From positions 1 to 49,136 of the forward strand of contig JAILKJ010000019.1 in the NCBI GenBank assembly GCA_024693845.1: 49,136 nt of DNA, given 5' to 3'. Below the pieces are notes generated by a model that did no database searches, was not told where the DNA came from, and was given only the letters and a program-made list of their open reading frames with translations. A program made the position numbers and the translations under genes. Position 1 is the first letter of the stretch, and every line of letters begins with the position of its first letter. Source of the stretch: Lachnospiraceae bacterium (GTDB taxonomy: Bacteria > Bacillota > Clostridia > Lachnospirales > Lachnospiraceae). Positions 1-7,110 of this stretch are shown here, one piece after another.

Positions 1-1169
1 ATCATATCCGGTGTGATCACATATTCATCCTTCAACTGATGGCAGATCAGTGTCCCGTTTTCTGCACGCAGGCTGATCGGTGTCGCTTCTATGAGGCCGA
101 CATAGATCAGTGAAGCAAAAACGTTCAGCAAAAGAATGAGTGTGATAATGCCGATCACTTTGCCGGCAGGATGTCCCATATTGATGGTGCTGCCGATGCC
201 GGCGCGCTTCTCTACCAATACGCGGCGATCATTCGGATTACAGTAGATCATGCCTCCCAGCCAGTATTCATCATCATCCGTGATCACGGTGGTTTCCTTC
301 CTGTAACGCTCTTCTATCTTCCGGCCTCTTCCGGCAAATACCGCAACCCCCACAACCATCAGGATCAGATACAAAAGCAGAAAACCCGTGGCCAGCAGAT
401 TGGAATAGGCGATCAGGAGTATAAAGGCGCTGATCAGCATATAGGCAACATTCAGCCAGAGGAAAGCGACCATCAGATCCGCCCAGTTTTTCTTTTTTGC
501 CCTGTTATAATTGGCGTTGATATCGCTGTCCGTGGAGATCACATCATTTTTCAGCCGGTCCATCAAAAAGCCGCAGAGCGTGATCAAAAGTCCCATCAGA
601 AACATGGTCACAGCCAGGATAGTGCCGAAGAAACTGCCGGGTGCATAGGCTTTGAACCGTATCACACCAAGATCTGCCAAAAGCATCAGGCCAGTGATCA
701 AAAGGCCTGCCAGGTTCGGCAAAAGTGCACGACCGGCTTTCAGGGCATGCACATTACCGGCAGTCTTTAAGTCTACGAAGCTGATACCCTTTTCTTGTGT
801 AAGTCCCAGGCTCTTTTTCACGGTCATCATTTCCTTATGTCCCAAAAGGAAGGGCACGGTTATGATAAAGATCGCGACGAAGATAAAGCTGGTCCAGATA
901 AAGGTCTGCATGAAAATTCCGTGCAAAAGGAGCAGAGCCACAGAGATCGCAGTGGTGATAAGGGCGATCAGAAGAGCTCTTTTACGACCTTTTTGTGCGA
1001 TGGATTCCACTTCTTCTTTCACACCATCCTGCTGGAATTCTTTTCGATTGTTCACGCCGAAGATCTGTTTTCTTTCGTTCCACTTTTTCGGATACAGATA
1101 AAAGAGCATGATCCATACCATCGGCACGAGGCAGATAAACATTGTGATCCCGAAATATAAGTTTCCCAT
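1..1169 (-). CDS. Multi-pass membrane protein with DUF5808-like segment (partial, C-terminus outside window)
   Basis: The reading frame is open to the left window edge, so about 389 N-terminal residues are seen and the C-terminus is missing. I chose ATG at 1169 because GGAGGA lies 6-7 nt upstream (start of the protein MGNLYFGITMF). At least seven hydrophobic segments are visible. A cytoplasmic segment near residues 295-335 reads DDDEYWLGGMIYCNPND, followed by a conserved-looking NMGHPAGK. This resembles the DUF5808/DUF1648-type membrane proteins that typically accompany YtrA-like GntR regulators. It starts 19 nt after the stop of the GntR gene, so the two probably form one operon controlled by the operator at 1580-1600. 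The molecular role is unknown; a function in cell-envelope or antibiotic stress is only suggested by the regulator type. The family assignment is from memory of the motif. Confidence 0.8.
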   Translation of the reverse strand, partial: MGNLYFGITMFICLVPMVWIMLFYLYPKKWNERKQIFGVNNRKEFQQDGVKEEVESIAQKGRKRALLIALITTAISVALLLLHGIFMQTFIWTSFIFVAIFIITVPFLLGHKEMMTVKKSLGLTQEKGISFVDLKTAGNVHALKAGRALLPNLAGLLITGLMLLADLGVIRFKAYAPGSFFGTILAVTMFLMGLLITLCGFLMDRLKNDVISTDSDINANYNRAKKKNWADLMVAFLWLNVAYMLISAFILLIAYSNLLATGFLLLYLILMVVGVAVFAGRGRKIEERYRKETTVITDDDEYWLGGMIYCNPNDRRVLVEKRAGIGSTINMGHPAGKVIGIITLILLLNVFASLIYVGLIEATPISLRAENGTLICHQLKDEYVITPDM

Positions 1170-1188
1170 GATGATTCCTCCGTCCTTA

Positions 1189-1554
1189 TCAGTCACCGTA
1201 GTATTCTGTCACGAGATCCAGAATGTCCTGGCGCGGGACGCCGGAGATCCTGGCTTCCGAAACGATACGTTTCAGTTCCGTTTTATTCATCTCGCTGATG
1301 CTGCCCTGCTGCTCGATCCTGTTTCGGACCCGGGCACCGTTTTTGCGGTCCGTCATAATATAGCCTTCCGTTTTCAAAAGCTGGTAGGCCTTGCTGACCG
1401 TCATGGTGTTGATGCCGATCTCCACAGCCAGAGACCGGACAGTGGGCAGCTGCTCGCCGCCGGCAAGAGATCCGTCACTGATCCCCATAACGATCTGATT
1501 TCGTATCTGCTGATAGATCGGAACATCCGATAATTCATCGATCCGTATGATCAT
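1189..1554 (-). CDS. GntR family (YtrA-like) transcriptional regulator
   Basis: A 121-residue protein with an N-terminal winged helix-turn-helix: the entry motif DVPIYQQIRNQI, then GEQLPTVRSLAVEIGINTMT and a wing ending GARVRNRI. The C-terminal tail is only about 40 residues, which fits the short YtrA subfamily and not the larger FadR or HutC types. The start at 1554 follows GGAGGA at good spacing. It is the first gene of a two-gene operon with the membrane protein at 1-1169. A perfect inverted repeat sits directly downstream of its own -10 box, so autorepression is likely. The ligand cannot be told from sequence. Confidence 0.92.
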   Translation of the reverse strand: MIIRIDELSDVPIYQQIRNQIVMGISDGSLAGGEQLPTVRSLAVEIGINTMTVSKAYQLLKTEGYIMTDRKNGARVRNRIEQQGSISEMNKTELKRIVSEARISGVPRQDILDLVTEYYGD

Positions 1555-1579
1555 GATAATTCCTCCGGATTGTATGCTT

Positions 1580-1600
1580 TGTATTACTCTTTGTAATACA
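1580..1600. promoter_or_regulatory. YtrA-type operator, 8-bp perfect inverted repeat
   Basis: TGTATTAC, 5 nt, GTAATACA. It overlaps the predicted transcription start of the GntR operon. The same half-sites recur in front of the second GntR gene at 30871-30890, which supports binding by this protein family. Confidence 0.75.
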
Positions 1601-1601
1601 G

Positions 1602-1630
1602 ACTATACAATAAAAAAACGGTATTGTCAA
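1602..1630 (-). promoter_or_regulatory. Sigma-A type promoter of the GntR/membrane protein operon
   Basis: On the minus strand TTGACA (1625-1630) is followed after 17 nt by TATAGT (1602-1607). Consensus match and spacing are near ideal. The operator at 1580-1600 begins one base after the -10 box and covers the predicted start of transcription. Confidence 0.8.
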
Positions 1631-1640
1631 CATCGTTTTT

Positions 1641-2033
1641 TCACCGCTGCTCTCGCTGCTCACGTTTCTTTCGCCTCTGCTCACGATTGTCTTTTTCGGA
1701 TTCGAACAATTCCACGGCCGCATCGGTCAGCTCATCGGGCCATACTCTGCCACTTGATACAATATCAGCCCATGGACAGAGCTTTTCATAATCATGGTCC
1801 AGAACAACGGTGTATGGCGGACCGCATCGGTCGTCCACATCCATATAAAGATGTCTGCCTTTGTCCATCAGGTGGTATGAATCCGTGTCATTCATCCCAT
1901 CTTCCAGCGCATTATAGATCTCTTCCGTGATCTCATACAGATGATAGTAGCCGCATCCTCCGCGCTGTGCGGTATATAGCCCGCGCTCTTCATCATAACA
2001 GGCTTTCCAGCCGTCACCCTGCTTAAATTGCAT
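1641..2033 (-). CDS. Hypothetical acidic/charged cytoplasmic protein
   Basis: I do not recognise this 130-residue protein. It has no signal peptide or membrane segment. The first 100 residues are rich in Tyr, Asp and Cys (for example RGGCGYYHLYEITEEIYNAL and HLYMDVDDRCGPPY). The last 20 residues are an Arg/Gln/Glu-rich tail built on KKREQREQR. The start at 2033 follows GAGGAGAC at proper spacing. It lies about 40 nt downstream of the flavoprotein gene in the same direction and may share its transcript. It is the left member of the AT-rich accessory stretch. Confidence 0.6.
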   Translation of the reverse strand: MQFKQGDGWKACYDEERGLYTAQRGGCGYYHLYEITEEIYNALEDGMNDTDSYHLMDKGRHLYMDVDDRCGPPYTVVLDHDYEKLCPWADIVSSGRVWPDELTDAAVELFESEKDNREQRRKKREQREQR

Positions 2034-2073
2034 TTTTGTCTCCTCTGTCTACTGTTTATCGGTATTTTCTTTT

Positions 2074-2622
2074 TCAAAAAATGCTCTTACAAAATTCGGT
2101 TATTTCAGATTCTCTCGGTGCTACATCCTCTTTGTACTCAATTGATGTAAGGCCAAGATGTCCTGCACATTCGATATGAAGATGTCCATAAAAATGCTCT
2201 ATACTCTGAATGATCCTGTCGCACTCATGCATACCCGGACCGGTTCTGAGTGCGATCGAATATCCTTTCTTTCCTTCCGCGATCGAGGCATGTGGTTCAT
2301 GGGTATCACACCATGGAGTACATCTGTCGATAAATGCCTTGAACTGTCCGGGAACATCCGCCCAATAGGATGGCGAAACAGAAATGATTATATCCGCCTC
2401 ATCATACTCACTTATTATATCTTCAATAACCTTCGCATCACTCATAATACACTTTGCAGTATTATGGCACGAACGACAACCTCTGCAGAACGAAAAAGCA
2501 TAGTCGTCTATGCAAATACTTTTCACACTATACTTAGCTGATAACTGTTCCGAAACAAGCCTTACGATTTCAGCTGTCGCTCCTGTGCGAACAGGACTGC
2601 AATTAATGATCAACGCTTTCAT
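2074..2622 (-). CDS. Iron-sulfur flavoprotein-like NADPH-dependent FMN reductase family protein
   Basis: A flavodoxin-fold protein of 182 residues: beta-1 and FMN phosphate loop MKALIINCSPVRTGATAEIV at the N-terminus, and a SPSYWADVPGQFKAFIDR flavin-side segment near residues 89-106. Cysteines 46, 49, 52 and 58 form C-X2-C-X2-C-X5-C. This is the compact motif that holds a 4Fe-4S cluster in methanogen and clostridial iron-sulfur flavoproteins, so electron transfer from ferredoxin or a similar donor is plausible. I chose ATG at 2622, preceded by AGGGGGG; an upstream in-frame ATG at 2649 has no comparable site. The preceding gene in the same direction (S41 peptidase) ends about 30 nt upstream. 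The substrate is unknown. Confidence 0.8.
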   Translation of the reverse strand: MKALIINCSPVRTGATAEIVRLVSEQLSAKYSVKSICIDDYAFSFCRGCRSCHNTAKCIMSDAKVIEDIISEYDEADIIISVSPSYWADVPGQFKAFIDRCTPWCDTHEPHASIAEGKKGYSIALRTGPGMHECDRIIQSIEHFYGHLHIECAGHLGLTSIEYKEDVAPRESEITEFCKSIF

Positions 2623-2652
2623 CGCTTCCCCCCTAAGTCCACTTGTCAAACT

Positions 2653-4377
2653 CTAATCCTCCAACCACTCTACAGCTTCCTGTAATACAGTATCTATTTC
2701 GGGATGTTCAAACATCTCTCCAATTTCCTCTGTGGAATAATCAATCTGATGGTCAAGTGTAAGTCTGGTACATCCATCAGCTTTTACATCCACTATAGGA
2801 AGATGATCCGGTCCGATCTCCGGTGTTATGGGAAAGCGAAACTCGTATTTGCTGTCAGTCAGGACCGTTGAACCGCCGGTTCCCTGGGCGGCTCCCCATG
2901 TTGTGGTGTCGCCCATGACCGTCACGTTTTTACTGCCTTTAAGATAATTCGTGAGTATTTCGCCTGCACTTACCGTTTGTCCGTTTACCAGAACCACGAT
3001 CGGAATATTATCCCACTTACCGGTCCCCGGCTGTTTTGTCCCGGAAACAATCTGATATTCTCCGTCCTTGTACAACGTGAGATAATACGGGATCGGATTT
3101 GACGTAAACAAAGCTGCAACAGAGCGGCTTTCGAATCCGTTGCCGCCTTCATTATTCCTCAGATCTATAATGATCCTGTCCATTCCCTGCCTGTTTAATT
3201 CCTCCAATCCGGCATCCAGCTTATCATAGATTTCCTGCGAAAAACCGGCAATGGTACATTTTGTGATAAAGAACGGATCCTCAGAGTATTCTTCTTCCCA
3301 TATTCTCAGATATCCGATATGATCATTCAGCATCGCCAGCGAATAATTATCATGTGAGATCACGCTATCATCAAAAAGGATCCCAAGCGCCTGCGTTCTC
3401 CTGTATACGTATTCTCCGCAGGGTGACAAAGTAACCGATGTCTCTTTATTATCATCACTGATAAATGTAACTTTCAGCTCATCACCGCCCTGACCGGCAA
3501 GGAAGATGGGCTGCCCTATGTATATATTCTCCGTCGTCTGAAACGGATGCTCCCTGTCAATACATTTTACGCCGGCACATGCCTCATCTATAGGGACATC
3601 ATCCCACTTTGTGATGACGGTTCCGTTATGAATACCGTTCTTGCATGCTTCCGATTTTTCATCCACAAGTATTGCAACTACTTCACCGGTTTTTGCTCTG
3701 AACATCGAAAAACCGTAATCATTGCCCGCCATCATTGCAATAGCAGCATTTCGTCCGCTCATATCTCCACGAACCGTAACGTGTCCGTCATGAAATGCAT
3801 ATTTAAGCTCATAAAGCGCCGCCACATAAGCGATCTCATCATTATTTTGCTCTGCTTCTCTGACTTTCGGGATCAGTTCCTTTCGGATCCTGTTATAATC
3901 AATCTCTTTCCAATCATTCAGAATGTACTCCTCTTCCAGATAATCGATCGTTTTTTCAAATGAATCCGTCCATCCCAAAGCAGAACAATTGGTCACATTC
4001 GGTCTTAGATACACGGCCCATATCACTATGATATTCAGAAGAAGGAGCGCCGCATTTGTCAGGAACATTATAATGGTATACGCCATAAACGATCTTTTGA
4101 GAAATATGGCCACTCCATATAATGCGATGAGCAGTGCTACTACTCCAAACACGGTATATCTCTGTATTGTCAGCTCAATATTTCCGACATAGTGTTCCTT
4201 ACACAGAAAAATGATATATACCGTCAGCGGAATCATGCAGATCAATGACCATATTTTGACATAATCTTTCAGGAAACAATGCAATACCGGAATAACTATC
4301 AAACTGCAAAACAGAAAGATATACATAAACTGCATCGCAAAATCCATTTCATAGATTAATCCATACAATATCTTCAA
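2653..4377 (-). CDS. Membrane-anchored S41 family peptidase, probable TTG start
   Basis: A protein of 574 residues. Four hydrophobic segments fill the first 120 residues and are followed by a large, probably extracellular, domain. The peptidase core has FHDGHVTV near residue 199 (the L-x-D-G-H region of tricorn-like S41 enzymes), a PDZ-like middle part, and VSAGEILTNYL with Ser near 470. The Lys that forms the Ser-Lys dyad in CtpA-type proteases is replaced (GDTTTWGAAQ). A Ser-His mechanism as in the tricorn branch is therefore more likely, or activity is lost. TTG at 4377 is preferred because GGAGG lies 10 nt upstream (4388-4392). An in-frame ATG at 4410 lies upstream of that site and one at 4347 lacks a good site. 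The substrate is unknown. Confidence 0.8.
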   Translation of the reverse strand: MKILYGLIYEMDFAMQFMYIFLFCSLIVIPVLHCFLKDYVKIWSLICMIPLTVYIIFLCKEHYVGNIELTIQRYTVFGVVALLIALYGVAIFLKRSFMAYTIIMFLTNAALLLLNIIVIWAVYLRPNVTNCSALGWTDSFEKTIDYLEEEYILNDWKEIDYNRIRKELIPKVREAEQNNDEIAYVAALYELKYAFHDGHVTVRGDMSGRNAAIAMMAGNDYGFSMFRAKTGEVVAILVDEKSEACKNGIHNGTVITKWDDVPIDEACAGVKCIDREHPFQTTENIYIGQPIFLAGQGGDELKVTFISDDNKETSVTLSPCGEYVYRRTQALGILFDDSVISHDNYSLAMLNDHIGYLRIWEEEYSEDPFFITKCTIAGFSQEIYDKLDAGLEELNRQGMDRIIIDLRNNEGGNGFESRSVAALFTSNPIPYYLTLYKDGEYQIVSGTKQPGTGKWDNIPIVVLVNGQTVSAGEILTNYLKGSKNVTVMGDTTTWGAAQGTGGSTVLTDSKYEFRFPITPEIGPDHLPIVDVKADGCTRLTLDHQIDYSTEEIGEMFEHPEIDTVLQEAVEWLED

Positions 4378-4435
4378 GCCTGCTGCACCTCCCTCTGTAA
4401 ACACGTGCAAATAAGGTCAAATACTATATTGCCTT

Positions 4436-4629
4436 CTACTTGGCTTTTGCCTTTTCCTTTTGGGCTGCGGGCGCCTGCGCCATCTTATCTGTTTTCCTGA
4501 CCAGATTTTCTACAACAGGGTATCCAGCTCGGCGATGTTTTTTTTCATATATTCCACATCCTTTTGGAATATTTCTATATCACCCTTGGCCGGCTGCTGT
4601 GACTTACTTTTATCTTTCTGTTTTGCCCC
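4436..4629 (-). pseudogene. Decayed small gene (in-frame TAG plus frameshift)
   Basis: On the minus strand this interval reads as a Lys/Gln-rich, coiled-coil-like peptide. It has GDIEIFQKDVEYMKKNIAEL, then DTLL, an in-frame TAG (4510-4512), KIWSGKQ, and after a one-base shift KMAQAPAAQKEKAKAK with a TAG stop at 4436-4438. The two halves make a sensible protein only if one stop and one frameshift are repaired. No start codon with a ribosome site is left at the upstream end. I read it as the remains of a gene for a small charged protein. The opposite-strand frame is hydrophobic and has no ribosome binding site. The identity of the intact ancestor is unknown. Confidence 0.45.
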
Positions 4630-4649
4630 TTAGTCAGTTATACTGAAGA

Positions 4650-5072
4650 TTAATCTTCCAATATCAGCCACTGATTCATTCCGGCACCTGCCTCTTCATT
4701 CGGTCGTTCCACAAATCCGAGTTTTGTATAGAAGGGTTCCTTACCCTTAGCGGAATTAAGATTCAGATTCACCATATAGCCCGGCTTCATATCATCCCTG
4801 ATCCTTTTAATAACAGCTTCAACCAGCTTTTTCCCTATTCCCTGTCCCTGATATTCCGGAACAACGATCACATCTGACAGAAAAGCCACATATCCGCCGT
4901 CCCAGGATAATCTTACAACACCAATAGCTCTTTCATCATCCCGAACACAAAGAACCATATATGCGTTCTCAACACAGTTCTTTGCTTCCTCCAGCGGAAA
5001 CTGCCTCCATCCCACCATTTTTCGCAATTCCAGGTATTCTTCAGGTGAAATATAATCATCGTATCTAATCAT
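4650..5072 (-). CDS. GNAT family N-acetyltransferase
   Basis: A protein of 140 residues with the GNAT fold. The central strands read ERAIGVVRLSWDGG, then LSDVIVVPEYQGQGIGKKLV. The Q-G-Q-G-I-G-K segment near residue 75 is the acetyl-CoA pyrophosphate-binding loop (motif A). Motif B follows with PFYTKLGFVERP near residues 110-125, as in small-molecule or protein acetyltransferases. The substrate cannot be inferred. The start at 5072 has a GGGTAGGG stretch upstream. Together with the glycosyltransferase 40 nt upstream in the same direction it belongs to the accessory stretch, but no functional link is evident. Confidence 0.9.
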   Translation of the reverse strand: MIRYDDYISPEEYLELRKMVGWRQFPLEEAKNCVENAYMVLCVRDDERAIGVVRLSWDGGYVAFLSDVIVVPEYQGQGIGKKLVEAVIKRIRDDMKPGYMVNLNLNSAKGKEPFYTKLGFVERPNEEAGAGMNQWLILED

Positions 5073-5114
5073 TTTTCCCTACCCTTTTCTTCAATCTAAA
5101 ACTATACCGTACCT

Positions 5115-5858
5115 TCAATGATTATCGTTGTACTCGTAGAACATTTCATCCAGCAGCTTATCCATTCCGGTTTTATCTCCAAGCGCCGCACTTATAAGCG
5201 TTCCGGCATTTTTTATCATCAATCTGAAATACAACCAGTCTCCCAGGTCATCAAACTTTCTCGTTGAGTTGATCAGGTAATTTCTTCTGAGCGTAGTATA
5301 TTTTTTCCCTTGTCTTTTTCCGTACTTTTTCAATAATTTCGCGGTAGCCACGTCCTCCATTGCCTTTTTATCTGCAAACCCGCCGATTGCATCAAAAGTC
5401 TCCTTCTTGGCCCAGAATATACCGCTATACAAACCGGTCACTTTAGCCAACACCCTTACCATGATATCGTTGCACCATAACGGAAATGAATATCTTTCAA
5501 AACGTATTGGCGAACCCCCTCCTATATACCTTCCACTTCGCAGCAGAGCATAAATTTCTCTGAGTGTACCTTTCGTCATCCTGTTATCTGCATCAATGGT
5601 AACAATGATTCTGCCTTTTGCGGCTTCGATCCCTGTATTCCGTACCTTGGCTATACATCGGTCTTCGTTTAGTAAAACAGTCGCTCCATTTGCCCTGGCA
5701 ATGCTCGCAGTCTTATCCGTACACCGATTACACACAACGATGATTTCAGTATTACCGGGAAATACGCTATCCGCTTTATGTATGGAATCTATGCATCGTT
5801 TAATATATTTTTCTTCGTTATGTGCCGGTATCACAACCGAAATATGTGTTTTCATCAT
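5115..5858 (-). CDS. Glycosyltransferase family 2
   Basis: A protein of 247 residues with a GT-A fold. The N-terminal nucleotide-binding strand is ISVVIPAHNEEKYIKRCIDS, and the metal-binding D-A-D follows in GRIIVTIDADNRMTKGT near residues 88-104. An acceptor-side region FADKKAMEDVATAKLLKKYG contains the E-D pair typical of the catalytic base region. No membrane segments are seen, so it is a soluble or peripheral enzyme, possibly transferring a sugar to a lipid carrier or envelope polymer. Its ATG overlaps the stop codon of the upstream membrane protein gene as ATGA, which indicates translational coupling. The sugar donor is unknown. Confidence 0.9.
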   Translation of the reverse strand: MMKTHISVVIPAHNEEKYIKRCIDSIHKADSVFPGNTEIIVVCNRCTDKTASIARANGATVLLNEDRCIAKVRNTGIEAAKGRIIVTIDADNRMTKGTLREIYALLRSGRYIGGGSPIRFERYSFPLWCNDIMVRVLAKVTGLYSGIFWAKKETFDAIGGFADKKAMEDVATAKLLKKYGKRQGKKYTTLRRNYLINSTRKFDDLGDWLYFRLMIKNAGTLISAALGDKTGMDKLLDEMFYEYNDNH

Positions 5859-6595
5859 CCTATCCCTCTCTCAATCCTTTCTATGATTTCATCAATAAGC
5901 TCTTCCTTCGTCTTAACTCCGGCGCCGTTTTCGTCGTACTCAATATATGAGAAAGAGTTGATAAGGATATGATGGTAACCTGTCACCTCATGCAGCCATA
6001 TCATCGAATCCGCCATAGACTCTGCAAAACGCCGGACTTCGTCGTCATCCGCCGTATCAAGATCTATCCCCTTGAAGGTAACATCAGTTTCAAATATGCC
6101 GGCTTTGCTGGCCTCAATGGCTTCATCTGCAGACTGAAAGAAAACTTTCTTATGCAGTTCTCCCGGAAAATCAAACGAATCATCCTTAGCGTAATTATAT
6201 GTATCCACATAGGGAATCTGCGGGAAATATTCGTCCCTTAGGCTGTTTTGATATTCAACGATTGTATTGCCGTAGAAGAAATCATTCCATTCAACACAGT
6301 AATAGTGATCATCCATTTCACCTTCAATCCACTGCACCCGGAATCTGATCCCGTTCTCATCCGTAGCATAGATATTAAAATAGAACCCGTACTCCGCCCA
6401 GTCAAAATCCGTCTCGAGAGAAAAATCATGCTCCGGATATTTCTTATCAAGTAGTGATTCCGTCTTCCGTGTAAGTCGATAGCGTTCCCAGGGATTAAGA
6501 TATCCGAAGAATCCAAGCACTGCATGGACGACAACGCATATTATGACAGTCACAGCCGTCAAGACACCGATTATGATCACTTTTTCCCTTTTCAT
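5855..6595 (-). CDS. Membrane-anchored hypothetical protein
   Basis: A protein of 246 residues. One hydrophobic segment at residues 6-32 (VIIIGVLTAVTVIICVVVHA) is followed by a basic stretch and an acidic, aromatic-rich domain that is probably outside the membrane. It looks like an N-terminally anchored extracytoplasmic protein, in some ways like the YfjL-type lipoprotein-like proteins of Firmicutes, but I cannot assign a family. GAGGGAA precedes the start at 6595. It is the first gene of a coupled pair with the glycosyltransferase (ATGA overlap). Confidence 0.7.
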   Translation of the reverse strand: MKREKVIIIGVLTAVTVIICVVVHAVLGFFGYLNPWERYRLTRKTESLLDKKYPEHDFSLETDFDWAEYGFYFNIYATDENGIRFRVQWIEGEMDDHYYCVEWNDFFYGNTIVEYQNSLRDEYFPQIPYVDTYNYAKDDSFDFPGELHKKVFFQSADEAIEASKAGIFETDVTFKGIDLDTADDDEVRRFAESMADSMIWLHEVTGYHHILINSFSYIEYDENGAGVKTKEELIDEIIERIERGIG

Positions 6596-6654
6596 ACTGT
6601 TATGATTCCCTCTTAGGTCATATTTAATGATCCCATTGTATCATATATACAGTT

Positions 6655-6885
6655 TTACGTCATGCGGAGGATGGGGCGCTACGTGCCGGTGGCACGCGCT
6701 TGGCGCCGACTGAGCCCCGCTCCGGATGAGAATTCCCCAGACCGAAGCAGTGCGGAGGATGGGGTGAGGCGGAAACAGAAAAGGTCCGGTGGACCTTTTT
6801 CCCGCCGAACGGACCGACGAGCCGCCTTGCGGCGAGGAGACCTTCGAACCCACTGGGTTCGAGGGCGCCTCGGCGCATAAAACAA
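6655..6885. other. GC-rich non-coding block of short hairpins next to tRNA-Leu
   Basis: This block is far richer in GC than the genes to its left. It holds a series of short-loop palindromes: CGTGCC-ggt-GGCACG (6682-6696), AAAAGGTCC-ggt-GGACCTTTT (6779-6799), GCCGC-ctt-GCGGC (6821-6833) and CGAACCCA-c-TGGGTTCG (6845-6861). Open frames on both strands exist only because stop codons are rare at this composition. None has a ribosome site. The region between the first gene start at 6595 and the ABC gene end at 7111 therefore holds this block, the tRNA with its terminator, and the tRNA promoter. It may be a repeated non-coding element or the scar of integrations at the tRNA. Confidence 0.6.
6779..6799. 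terminator. Bidirectional terminator-like hairpin
   Basis: AAAAGGTCC, loop GGT, GGACCTTTTT. A perfect 9-bp stem flanked by A and T runs, so it could stop transcription from either side. It lies between the tRNA and the accessory genes. Confidence 0.5.
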
Positions 6886-6914
6886 AAACACCCGAGATTC
6901 ACTCTCGGGTGTTT
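6886..6914 (-). terminator. Rho-independent terminator of tRNA-Leu
   Basis: A 12-bp perfect stem (AAACACCCGAGA / TCTCGGGTGTTT) with a 5-nt loop begins about 10 nt after the tRNA 3' end. On the minus strand it continues into TTTTTGTTTT. Confidence 0.85.
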
Positions 6915-6924
6915 CTGTTTTAAG

Positions 6925-7008
6925 TGCGGAGGATGGGACTTGAACCCACACGTTATTGCTAACACAAGATCCTTAGTCTTGCTCGTCTGCCAGTTCCGAC
7001 ACCTCCGC
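6925..7008 (-). tRNA. tRNA-Leu, anticodon AAG
   Basis: An 84-nt class II tRNA on the minus strand. The acceptor stem is GCGGAGG/CCTCCGC with discriminator A at 6925. CCA is not encoded. The D-arm region is typical of tRNA-Leu (GGAACTGGCAGACG). The anticodon stem CAAGA/TCTTG encloses the 7-nt loop CTAAGGA, so U33 is followed by anticodon A-A-G (6972-6974). The long variable arm is GTTA-GCAA-TAAC and the T-arm carries TTCAAGT. A34 is unusual for a bacterial tRNA-Leu and implies editing to inosine. A promoter lies just upstream and a terminator just downstream, so it is a monocistronic tRNA gene. Confidence 0.95.
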
Positions 7009-7026
7009 TCGCTCGACGCAAACATA

Positions 7027-7055
7027 ATGGTACCATTTTCACATTGGTGTGTCAA
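7027..7055 (-). promoter_or_regulatory. Promoter of tRNA-Leu
   Basis: TTGACA (7050-7055), 17 nt, TACCAT (7027-7032) on the minus strand, about 19 nt before the tRNA 5' end. Confidence 0.65.
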
Positions 7056-7110
7056 GCACTTTTTGATCAGCCAATCCGGAACAGGTGATCTGCTTTTCCG
7101 TAGCAACTGC

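Larger units (their letters stand above)
6663..6937. repeat. Three direct copies of the 13-nt tRNA-Leu 3' end
   Basis: TGCGGAGGATGGG occurs at 6663-6675, 6751-6763 and 6925-6937, all in the same orientation. The last copy is the 3' strand of the tRNA (positions 61-73 of the tRNA on the minus strand). The steps are 88 and 174 nt, that is about one and two tRNA lengths. The 3' end of a tRNA is the usual core of integrase attachment sites, so the extra copies could be att remnants or tails of decayed tandem tRNAs. Confidence 0.65.

Noticed and set aside
4440-4646. A hydrophobic plus-strand frame of 68 codons in the decayed gene interval
   Set aside because: No ribosome site; the minus-strand reading gives two coherent protein halves.
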